From Eubacteriales Family XIII. Incertae Sedis bacterium (GTDB lineage: Bacteria > Bacillota > Clostridia > Peptostreptococcales > Anaerovoracaceae), in assembly GCA_031287295.1 (NCBI GenBank), contig JAITTH010000157.1, forward strand, positions 1 to 12,117: a stretch of DNA of 12,117 nt. Direction: 5' to 3'. The number at the start of each line of letters is the position of its first letter. The stretch's first letter is position 1. The notes below the pieces were generated by a model. It saw only the letters and a list, made by a program, of their open reading frames with translations, was not told the DNA's origin and searched no databases. The translations under genes were made by a program, and so were the position numbers. This document shows, in pieces, positions 1 through 5,644 of this stretch.

Positions 1-809
1 GCATAAAGCGAAAACCGAGATGTTTTGGGTTGTAACAACACAAGCTTGCCTTCTTCATCCACCGCGAGACCTATACTGGCAAAATCGTTCGCGGTAATGG
101 TAAGCGTCTTCGTTCCCAAATCTACATCGCCACCATCGAGTAACGTAAATTTATAGGCATCCGGAGCCGCCGCATAGTCCATAGAAGGAATGGGCGCAAA
201 TGTCATATCATTCTTTAGGTAGTACCACAGACGTGGCAAAATCGTCCCTTTTACAACCGGGTCAATGTGTGCAATGACCATGTATTCATTCGGAACAAAT
301 TTCGAACCTTCGGGGTAAACTTTTTCGTCTGAACTTGCACCACTTTGAATAGATGAATCCAAACCATAAAGTTGGAGTGCTTGTCCCCCTGCCTCAATAT
401 CATTTCCACTATCATCGACAACCTTTAAGGTGCCTTTTACCGTCCCTGTCTTTTCAGGCGTTGGAGGCGCGACATCCTCCGGATCTTCCGTGTCTACCTC
501 ATCCGGTAGATCTTCTTCCTCGATGATCTCGAGTGGCTGCTGCGCGTTCACGTCGTTGGAATCGCCTGTCGCTTCCGGCAAGACTTCCTTGAATTCATCA
601 GGTACATCAGCTACATCAGGTACGCCTTCTTCCGGCAATGCCCCTGTTTCTTCGATGATTGTCTGCGGAATTTCCGTTGACGTTTCATTTGCGGTTGACG
701 TTTCATCCGCGAATGCCGTAACCGGAAACAGTGACAACACCATGACAAAAACTAAAATGTAGGAAAGTAGACGCGATTTCTTCTTCCCTGAGTTGATTTG
801 CATACTCAT
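1..809 (-). CDS. Secreted protein with acidic linker, N-terminal part (3' end outside window)
   Basis: The reading frame is open from an ATG at 807-809 to the window edge, giving 269 complete residues and part of another. The start is set by GGAGG at 817-821, 7 bases upstream; a second ATG two codons later would sit too far from it. Residues 1-34 form a Sec signal peptide: basic KKKSR at 9-13, a hydrophobic core to about 30, and an Ala-x-Ala type end (TAFA), with cleavage likely between A34 and D35. Residues 35-120 are rich in Glu, Asp, Pro and Thr and look unstructured, with short internal repeats. From about 121 (TGTVKGTLKVVDD) the sequence becomes ordinary and probably beta-rich. I do not recognise this domain. 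An exported or surface-attached protein is inferred; any anchor would lie in the missing C-terminus. The upstream neighbour on the same strand is an unusual response regulator, which may control it. Confidence 0.85.
   Translation of the reverse strand, partial: MSMQINSGKKKSRLLSYILVFVMVLSLFPVTAFADETSTANETSTEIPQTIIEETGALPEEGVPDVADVPDEFKEVLPEATGDSNDVNAQQPLEIIEEEDLPDEVDTEDPEDVAPPTPEKTGTVKGTLKVVDDSGNDIEAGGQALQLYGLDSSIQSGASSDEKVYPEGSKFVPNEYMVIAHIDPVVKGTILPRLWYYLKNDMTFAPIPSMDYAAAPDAYKFTLLDGGDVDLGTKTLTITANDFASIGLAVDEEGKLVLLQPKTSRFSLY
597..623 (-). repeat. Three tandem 9-bp units inside the secreted-protein linker
   Basis: On the plus strand the units are ATCAGGTAC, ATCAGCTAC, ATCAGGTAC. Read on the coding strand they give the local V-P-D / V-A-D / V-P-D pattern at residues 63-71. 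Such in-frame units could expand or contract without a frameshift. Confidence 0.8.
676..711 (-). repeat. Two tandem 18-bp units just after the signal peptide
   Basis: Two 18-base units, both beginning GTTGACGTTTCAT on the plus strand, differ at 2 of 18 positions. They encode the duplicated ETST segment (residues 36-46) at the start of the mature protein. The unit length keeps the frame. Confidence 0.75.
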
Positions 810-992
810 TTTGATTCCTCCAAATTCATACAAAAAAACAATCCCTCTCTTCTACAATATCCCTCAAAATTCACTATTCTATAAAATAGCGAATATCAAC
901 AGATTCAAATGAAATGAGACACCATTCGGATATAGAAAAATATCCCTTGCGTCGATCAAGTCTGTGTTCCCTAATGCAGTTTGTGATTAGTC

Positions 993-1021
993 TTAAACAA
1001 CCCCTTGTTTAATAACCCCTT
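993..1021. promoter_or_regulatory. Perfect 8-bp palindrome overlapping a direct repeat; possible operator
   Basis: TTAAACAA (993-1000) and TTGTTTAA (1005-1012) form a perfect inverted repeat around CCCC. AACCCCTT also occurs twice, at 999-1006 and 1014-1021, 15 bases apart. The position, about 185-215 bases upstream of the secreted-protein start, fits a regulator binding site, but no factor can be named. The stem is too AT-rich and lacks a U tail on the coding strand, so it does not look like a terminator. Confidence 0.35.
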
Positions 1022-1073
1022 ACATTTGTTTATTAGGATTTAGTTTACCCAGTATATGAATGTTTGTATGAGA

Positions 1074-1094
1074 AAGTCGCCAAAAAATGACTTG
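1074..1094. repeat. 21-base motif, copy 1 (AGTC-N10-GACT)
   Basis: The core reads AGTCGCCAAAAAATGACT on the plus strand. It matches the copy at 2258-2278 in 17 of 21 positions and in the same orientation. Half-sites AGTC and GACT are separated by 10 bases with a central A-tract. It lies 43 bases beyond the regulator stop and about 265 bases upstream of the secreted-protein start. It could be a protein binding site or a short hairpin. Confidence 0.5.
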
Positions 1095-1136
1095 TTTGGT
1101 CGGAGGGTGTGATGTAATTCAAGTAAAATAGGATTG

Positions 1137-1814
1137 CTAATTTGGATTTTTCTTCAAACAGTATCCGTCATTTCTTTCATTTGTGATCTCGTAGCCGGAA
1201 TCGCAGAGTTTATTGCGTAGTTTGTATACAGTGTTTTTTACGGCACTTTTATCCTGAGCGATTGGTAACTCCCAAATCTTTTCATAGATGTCCGTCATAC
1301 TCAAAAGTTTCCCCTCGTGCCGAATAAGCAGCAGAAGAAGCAAAAACTCCTTGTGCGTGAGCTGCATATCCTGACCGTCAAGAAATCCTTTCGCCGAAGT
1401 CAGGTGCAGTTCCAATGTTCCTCGCTCCACCTTTTCAGGGATGAAAGCAGTCCTTCGCATGAGTGCATCAACACGTGCACGGAGTTCGCTGAAATTGTAT
1501 GGTATGGAAAGATAATCATCCCCACCCGCATCGAGGCATGTTATCACATCATTTGCCTCCCGCATTGTGGCAAGCAGTAACACAGGAATGTTCGAAGTTC
1601 TCCGAATCTCCCTCAAATAATCGAGTCCACGACCATCGGGAAGCAGGATATCCAGCACCAATACATTGGGATGCCTTTCTTCAAACAGGGTTCGCGCCTC
1701 TGCAAGATTCTTTGCAAGACGAACCGTATAGCCACACCTTTCCAATATAATTTTATTGTTAATCAGGAGGACTGCATCACCTTCAACAAGCAGTAGATCG
1801 CCTTTTGCTGTCAT
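1137..1814 (-). CDS. OmpR/PhoB-family response regulator with degenerate receiver domain
   Basis: The protein has 225 residues, the normal length of a receiver plus winged-helix regulator. The receiver spans about 7-121; the phospho-acceptor is D55 in LVLDILLPDGRG. The C-terminal domain, about 130-220, has the Trans_reg_C pattern (LTHKEFLLL; then the recognition-helix region ending VYKLRNKL; wing ending DGYCL). Three active-site positions are changed when aligned by eye to the family: the acidic pair reads E11-G12 instead of two acids, the switch Thr/Ser after the fourth strand is A82 (IPVLLLAT), and the invariant Lys is I104 (DDYLSIPY). This suggests phosphorylation is absent, altered or unnecessary. 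No histidine kinase is next to it. The start ATG is preceded by a GGGGTG-type Shine-Dalgarno. A DNA-binding regulator of the downstream secreted-protein gene is an inference from position only. Confidence 0.9.
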   Translation of the reverse strand: MTAKGDLLLVEGDAVLLINNKIILERCGYTVRLAKNLAEARTLFEERHPNVLVLDILLPDGRGLDYLREIRRTSNIPVLLLATMREANDVITCLDAGGDDYLSIPYNFSELRARVDALMRRTAFIPEKVERGTLELHLTSAKGFLDGQDMQLTHKEFLLLLLLIRHEGKLLSMTDIYEKIWELPIAQDKSAVKNTVYKLRNKLCDSGYEITNERNDGYCLKKNPN

Positions 1815-1913
1815 AGTACACGCCCACCCCTAGATGAAAGTTCAAACATGGGAACAAGCCTCATCAACGCCATCCGATAAAAGATCTGCATGTTTACCTC
1901 GAACTCAACGTAC

Positions 1914-1940
1914 AAAAAATCCACAATTAAAAACTGTGGA
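1914..1940 (-). terminator. Rho-independent terminator, minus strand
   Basis: On the minus strand TCCACAGTT (1940-1932), a TTT loop and AATTGTGGA (1928-1920) form a 9-bp stem with one G-U pair, followed by six T (1919-1914). The run of T lies only on this strand, which fixes the direction. It sits 100 bases upstream of the regulator start, and the nearest upstream gene, comF, stops 736 bases before it. It may end the long comF operon transcript, end an unrecognised small RNA, or act as a leader attenuator of the regulator. Confidence 0.75.
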
Positions 1941-2257
1941 CCGCGCAATTACAATGTCTAAAAACGTTGAAAACAGAACAAAAGGGAAAAGAAAATTTAG
2001 GCACTTATGAGAACGCCCTCTCAGGTTTCTATATTTTACAAATATATCCACAACTAGTCCTTTTCCTAATGTAGCTCAAGTGCTCTGTATATCTATCCGT
2101 AAATGTACAAGATGCGTTGTATCTCTTAATTCAATTTTGAAATGAAAAACCATGTCCGCAGATTTGCGGCAAATTTAAAACACCAATACCCCATCTATTT
2201 ATTTCTACGGATAATTTTGAATATCAATTTATCAAGAAATGAAGGGATATAGGGGAA

Positions 2258-2278
2258 GAGTCGCTAAAAAGTGACTTT
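2258..2278. repeat. 21-base motif, copy 2 (AGTC-N10-GACT)
   Basis: The core AGTCGCTAAAAAGTGACT forms a 6-bp inverted repeat (AGTCGC/GTGACT with one G-T pair) around TAAAAA. It matches the copy at 1074-1094 in 17 of 21 positions. It lies about 440 bases upstream of the response-regulator start, so the two copies bracket that gene. Confidence 0.5.
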
Positions 2279-2370
2279 CAAAAGAGCCCTGAAGGTGGAT
2301 GGGATATCAAGAAAATCATAGGGGATGCGTAAAAGTAGCCGTTCCCGTACAACTTGAGCCAAAATCGAAA

Positions 2371-2405
2371 CGGCTGTACTCCTTATACAACAAGGGGTAC
2401 AGCCG
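2371..2405. repeat. Strong hairpin, 12-bp stem, possible weak bidirectional terminator
   Basis: CGGCTGTACTCC (2371-2382) pairs with GGGGTACAGCCG (2394-2405) across an 11-base loop; all positions pair in plus-strand RNA if one U-G is allowed, while minus-strand RNA has one C-A mismatch. The plus-strand tail is TTATATTT and the minus-strand tail TTTCGATTTT, so either strand could terminate weakly. ATCGAAA at 2364-2370 can further pair with TTTCGAT at 2411-2417, joining the hairpin to the neighbouring inverted repeat. It could be the end of the comF operon or part of the adjacent element. Confidence 0.55.
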
Positions 2406-2409
2406 TTAT

Positions 2410-2600
2410 ATTTCGATACAAAGGGAGCGCTCGGCTGACCTGATCTTTGCCCCCACACTCGCCCGACAGTCGTCTGCCGGGACTTACTCCTAAACTGCGC
2501 CATGATCACCGCCCACTCGGACGGTTTACGTGGATCCTTTTGCCCGCAGCTGGCATGGATTTTCAATCACAGACCCGAAGCGCTCCCTTTGTATCGAAAT
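2410..2600. repeat. 191-bp element with 22-bp perfect terminal inverted repeats (MITE-like or structured RNA)
   Basis: The arm at 2410-2431 (beginning ATTTCGATACAA) is the exact reverse complement of the arm at 2579-2600 (ending TTGTATCGAAAT). The arms enclose 147 bases that are GC-richer than the region to the left. The four bases just outside each arm are TTAT (2406-2409 and 2601-2604), as a target-site duplication would be. The core contains an 8-bp-stem tetraloop hairpin at 2462-2481 (CCCGACAG-TCGT-CTGCCGGG, one mismatch in plus RNA, a G-U pair in minus RNA). No transposase is encoded. As RNA the arms would make a 22-bp closing helix, so a non-coding RNA is an alternative reading. It does not match a structured-RNA family I recognise. 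Confidence 0.6.
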
Positions 2601-2613
2601 TTATATGTAGCGT

Positions 2614-2639
2614 ATAGATTCGGACATGTCCTTCTCTAT
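2614..2639. promoter_or_regulatory. 26-base symmetric dyad around GGACATGTCC
   Basis: ATAGA-TTC-GGACATGTCC-TTC-TCTAT: the central 10 bases are a perfect palindrome and the outer five-base arms also match exactly, with the two TTC spacers unpaired. It lies 37-62 bases beyond the comF stop and 14 bases from the inverted-repeat element. Spacing of about one helical turn between arm centres suits a dimeric DNA-binding protein or a recombinase site better than a terminator, since no U tail follows on either strand. The binding factor is unknown. Confidence 0.35.
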
Positions 2640-2675
2640 CGTATTGGAATCGTTCTATTAGTTTGTCACATGAAG

Positions 2676-3422
2676 CTACGCATACGCAAAGGCAAACAAA
2701 TCTACCTTTTGCGCGCCACCGTCAAGCAATGCGCGGGCACAGGCTTCTGCCGTGCTACCCGTCGTGAAGACATCGTCGATGAGCAAGATGTCTTTCCCTT
2801 GAATCTGTGAGATACTGCGTGCCGGAACCGAAAACGCACCCTCCAGATTCATCAAACGTTCCTCACGAAACAAACCGCTCATGACATCGGTTTCACGCTG
2901 ACGCACAAGCCCTTCTTCACAGAGCGGAACAGCGAGTTTTCCGGAAATCTCGTGCGCCATCACCGCTGCCTGATTGTAACCTCGTTTCCTCTTCTTGATT
3001 TTATGCATTGGAACCGGTACAAGCAAGTCATATTCCGGAAGCACCCCCGTATGCGCGTCTGCTTCTTCAAGAAATCGTTCCGCCATCATCTCGCCAAGCA
3101 TTTTCCCGACATAGCTCGCATCTTGATATTTCATCAATCGAATCATGTCTGCTACGGAATCTCTGTATGCACAGCAAAAGTATGCTCGCTCGAATGCGTA
3201 GTCTTCTCCCATACATGCGGCACATGGTTTTTGAACATCTCGCTCTGCTTTGGACAGATTTCGTTCACAGGAGCGGCAACTTTCTCCGGTTAGCCACGAA
3301 ATACTTGCTAAGCACTTTTCACACAACCCATAGGTATCCGAACGGTCGATGAGATTTCCACATGCAATGCAGTAGATATGGGCGGGGAAAAGCATCTCCA
3401 GTGCCACGGCGGTAACACTCAT
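2676..3422 (-). CDS. comF: ComF family protein (zinc-ribbon plus phosphoribosyltransferase-type domain)
   Basis: The protein has 248 residues, usual for ComF. The N-terminal zinc-binding part shows C18-x2-C21, C34-x2-C37, C49-x2-C52 and C67-x2-C70. The type I phosphoribosyltransferase fold follows with the family segments VPVPMH (135-140), KRGYNQ (146-151) and the PRPP-loop signature LLIDDVFTTGST (213-224). In naturally competent Firmicutes and Proteobacteria ComF is needed for DNA uptake, acting in the cytoplasm with DNA-handling partners; its chemistry is not settled. The ATG overlaps the recD2 stop by 4 bases (ATGA), so the two are translationally coupled; GAGGGTG stands about 7 bases upstream. 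No other competence gene is in the window, so competence itself is not shown. It is the last gene of the train; no terminator follows at once. Confidence 0.93.
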   Translation of the reverse strand: MSVTAVALEMLFPAHIYCIACGNLIDRSDTYGLCEKCLASISWLTGESCRSCERNLSKAERDVQKPCAACMGEDYAFERAYFCCAYRDSVADMIRLMKYQDASYVGKMLGEMMAERFLEEADAHTGVLPEYDLLVPVPMHKIKKRKRGYNQAAVMAHEISGKLAVPLCEEGLVRQRETDVMSGLFREERLMNLEGAFSVPARSISQIQGKDILLIDDVFTTGSTAEACARALLDGGAQKVDLFAFAYA

Positions 3423-5644
3423 AAGGAAGCACCCTCATACAGGCGCAGGAAATGCTTTAACGCAGAATATCGCTCCCGACTGCTATTGTTTTCCACCATC
3501 ATCGCAAGACGTTCGCTGCGTCCGGCAAGAACAACAAGTCGCTTGCCACGCGTGACTGCGGTGTAAAGCAGATTCCTTGTCGCAAGCATAGGCGGAATGT
3601 GGTAGATTGGCATGAGAACAACAGGAAATTCACTCCCTTGGCTTTTATGAACCGTTATGGCATACGCATGTTCAAGTTCATGCAGGGTTTCCACGTCGTA
3701 GACAACGAGTTTGGATCCATCGTACACAACAGTAACGAGCCCAAAGGCCTCATCCACTTTGGAAACAAACCCGATATCTCCGTTAAACACGCCCTCGCCT
3801 TCAGAAAAATCATCATCGCTGACCCATTTTAGCGCATAGTTGTTGCGCATTTGCATAACCTTATCGCCTTCGCGAAAAATGACATCGCCAAACTGCTTCT
3901 CCGCTTTTTCCATGTCCTGCGGATTGAGAATGTTCTGCAAAGTAAGATTGAGATTTCGATTGCCGAGCACACCTTTTTTGACAGGGGTGAGCACTTGAAT
4001 GTCCTTAAAAGGGTCAATCTCCTTATAGTGCCCGGGGATACGATTTGTAATGAGGCGGATGATGCTTGCAAGAATCTGCTCTTCCTCTTGCACGCGCAGA
4101 AGAAAGAAATCGGAGTCTGCCTCTCCCAGATACGGCATTTCACCGCAATTGATTCGGTGAGCATTTACGGTAATCATGCTCTGTTCTGCCTGACGGAAAA
4201 TCTCCGTGAGATGTGCACTCGGTGCCACTTCGCTCTCCAGAATATCACGAAGAACATTTCCGGGACCCACGGGAGGAAGCTGATCTGCATCGCCGACAAG
4301 GATGAGCCTTGCACCATCCGGAATTGCTGCGACAAGCGCACGCATGAGCAGCGCATCTGCCATAGAAACTTCATCGATAATAACCACATCGCATTTGAGC
4401 GGATTTTCCCGCGTTCGCCCGAAAACCATATCTTCGTCATCTTCGCCAAAGGAATATTCGAGCAACCGGTGAACCGTCTGTGCCGCATATCCGGTTGTTT
4501 CTGTAATGCGTTTTGCCGCACGTCCTGTCGGCGCAGCCACCGTAACCTCGAGACCTTCTCCTGAAAAAACATCCAGCATGGCACGCATAATCGTAGTCTT
4601 TCCTGTGCCGGGTCCTCCGGTAAGAACAAAGACACCGCTTTTGAGCGAGCTGAGCACCGCCTCCATTTGTCCTACGGAAAGCTGTTTTTCCATACGCCGC
4701 TGGGTTTCTTCTATGAGCAGCGTCGCATCGGATTTCAGCAGCCGAAGTTCGCTTCGCCGGAGACGCAGTAGGTCTGCGCAGATTTCGCGTTCCGCCAGAA
4801 AAAGATAGGAGAGAAATACAGAAGAAACACCGAAAACCGTTTCGGTATCTACACGTCCTTCGAGAACCAAAGAGAAAATGGCATCTTCGACCTCTTCCCC
4901 CATGACATCGATGAGTGCCACAACGCGCTCAATCAGTTCTTCTTTCGGGACATAGGTGCTCCCATCGGTGGCATAACGTTTGAGCACATACAGCACTGCG
5001 CTGGAAATTCGATATTCGCTGTTTTCTGCATGCCCAAGACGCAAGGCGATGGCATCCGCGGTTTTGAAGCCGATGCCGTAGAGGTCGCTGATGAGTCGAT
5101 AGGGGTTTTCCTGAACCATCTCGATGGCAGCAGGACCATATTCGTTATAGAACCGCATGGCAACACCCGTTGCTACACCGTGTTCCTGAAAATAGAGGGC
5201 AACCGTGGAAAAAGATTTGCGCTCTTGGAATGAGGCGGAGATGGTCTTCCATTTTTTTTGCCCGATGCCTTCAACCTCTGCCAATCTCTGCGGTGTTTTT
5301 TCGATGATTTCCAGCGCCGATTCTCCAAATTGCTCTATGATGAGGCGCGCCGTTTTCGGACCGATGCCGCGAATGATGCCTGAAGCTAAAAAGGCTTCGA
5401 TATCTTGCGCCGACGACGGTTCTTTTTCTTCATAGGCGTGAAAGGCAAATTGACGCCCATACTTTGCATGTGTCTTCCAAACGCCCGTCAAGGAATATAC
5501 CTGACCGCTATTTGCATTCGGAAGATTCCCGACCGCCGTAAAATCTCCATCGGATCCGCTCATCCGCACAACACTGTAGCCGTTTTCGGGATTGTGATAG
5601 GTAACGATCGAAATGGTTGCCGTTTTTGTCTCCAACGCTACCAT
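3419..5644 (-). CDS. recD2: RecD2-type ATP-dependent DNA helicase (YrrC family)
   Basis: The 741 residues match the size of RecD-like superfamily 1B helicases of Firmicutes that lack RecB/RecC partners. The N-terminal region has an OB-like start and helix-hairpin-helix repeats (GIIRGIGPKTA 89-99, VEGIGQKK 124-131, YGIGFKTAD 189-197). Helicase motifs follow: Walker A GGPGTGKTT 343-351, Walker B VVIIDEVSM 420-428, GDADQLPP 451-458, the Arg of EIFR 481-484, AYAITVHKSQG 660-670 and LLYTAVTRGKR 692-702. It should move 5'-3' on single-stranded DNA and act in repair and replication-fork maintenance. It overlaps yhaM by 7 bases and comF by 4. The first ATG has AAGGGA almost touching it; the TTG at codon 4 would have better spacing, so the start may be three codons later. 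Confidence 0.96.
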   Translation of the reverse strand: MVALETKTATISIVTYHNPENGYSVVRMSGSDGDFTAVGNLPNANSGQVYSLTGVWKTHAKYGRQFAFHAYEEKEPSSAQDIEAFLASGIIRGIGPKTARLIIEQFGESALEIIEKTPQRLAEVEGIGQKKWKTISASFQERKSFSTVALYFQEHGVATGVAMRFYNEYGPAAIEMVQENPYRLISDLYGIGFKTADAIALRLGHAENSEYRISSAVLYVLKRYATDGSTYVPKEELIERVVALIDVMGEEVEDAIFSLVLEGRVDTETVFGVSSVFLSYLFLAEREICADLLRLRRSELRLLKSDATLLIEETQRRMEKQLSVGQMEAVLSSLKSGVFVLTGGPGTGKTTIMRAMLDVFSGEGLEVTVAAPTGRAAKRITETTGYAAQTVHRLLEYSFGEDDEDMVFGRTRENPLKCDVVIIDEVSMADALLMRALVAAIPDGARLILVGDADQLPPVGPGNVLRDILESEVAPSAHLTEIFRQAEQSMITVNAHRINCGEMPYLGEADSDFFLLRVQEEEQILASIIRLITNRIPGHYKEIDPFKDIQVLTPVKKGVLGNRNLNLTLQNILNPQDMEKAEKQFGDVIFREGDKVMQMRNNYALKWVSDDDFSEGEGVFNGDIGFVSKVDEAFGLVTVVYDGSKLVVYDVETLHELEHAYAITVHKSQGSEFPVVLMPIYHIPPMLATRNLLYTAVTRGKRLVVLAGRSERLAMMVENNSSRERYSALKHFLRLYEGASL

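Larger units (their letters stand above)
810..1136. other. 327-base intergenic region between regulator and secreted-protein gene
   Basis: No gene is visible. The region is AT-rich and must contain the 5' leader of the secreted-protein gene and the 3' end of the regulator transcript. It holds the palindrome at 993-1012 and the motif at 1074-1094. I found no convincing sigma-A promoter with both hexamers at normal spacing and no strong U-tailed terminator behind the regulator, so read-through from the regulator into the secreted-protein gene cannot be excluded. Confidence 0.6.
1815..2675. other. 861-base region without a convincing gene
   Basis: Between the regulator start and the comF stop I find no frame with a credible protein. 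The part at 1815-2257 is AT-rich and holds only a terminator (1914-1940). The part at 2258-2640 is structurally dense: a 21-base motif, a strong hairpin, a 22-bp inverted repeat enclosing a noticeably GC-richer 147-base core, and a 26-base dyad. The promoter of the regulator gene must lie here, but I cannot place it with confidence. Confidence 0.7.

Noticed and set aside
430..762. 110-codon Ser-rich plus-strand open frame
   Set aside because: It is the antisense shadow of the acidic Glu/Asp-rich linker of the secreted protein; Ser/Thr richness is the expected complement.
1981..2040. CTGAGA string resembling part of the TPP riboswitch on the minus strand
   Set aside because: The other conserved TPP segments are missing and the gene downstream is a response regulator.
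2264..2566. 100-codon minus-strand open frame across the inverted-repeat element
   Set aside because: It runs through both the hairpin and the left 22-bp arm, has no Shine-Dalgarno, resembles no protein family I know, and its composition looks like translated repeat DNA.
2432..2578. Cobalamin-riboswitch-like strings (GAAAATCC, CAGCTGCGGGC) on the minus strand of the element core
   Set aside because: The B12 box and the ordered stems of that riboswitch are absent, and no cobalamin gene follows.
2502..2810. 102-codon plus-strand open frame running into the comF 3' end
   Set aside because: It overlaps the conserved end of comF on the opposite strand and has no ribosome binding site or recognisable domain.
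3537..3557. AGTCGC...GTGACT inverted repeat inside recD2, similar half-sites to the 21-base motif
   Set aside because: The spacer is 9 bases instead of 6, lacks the A-tract, and the bases encode conserved recD2 protein sequence.
3851..4564. 237-codon plus-strand open frame inside recD2
   Set aside because: The opposite strand encodes conserved helicase motifs throughout; this frame has no family resemblance and no start signals.
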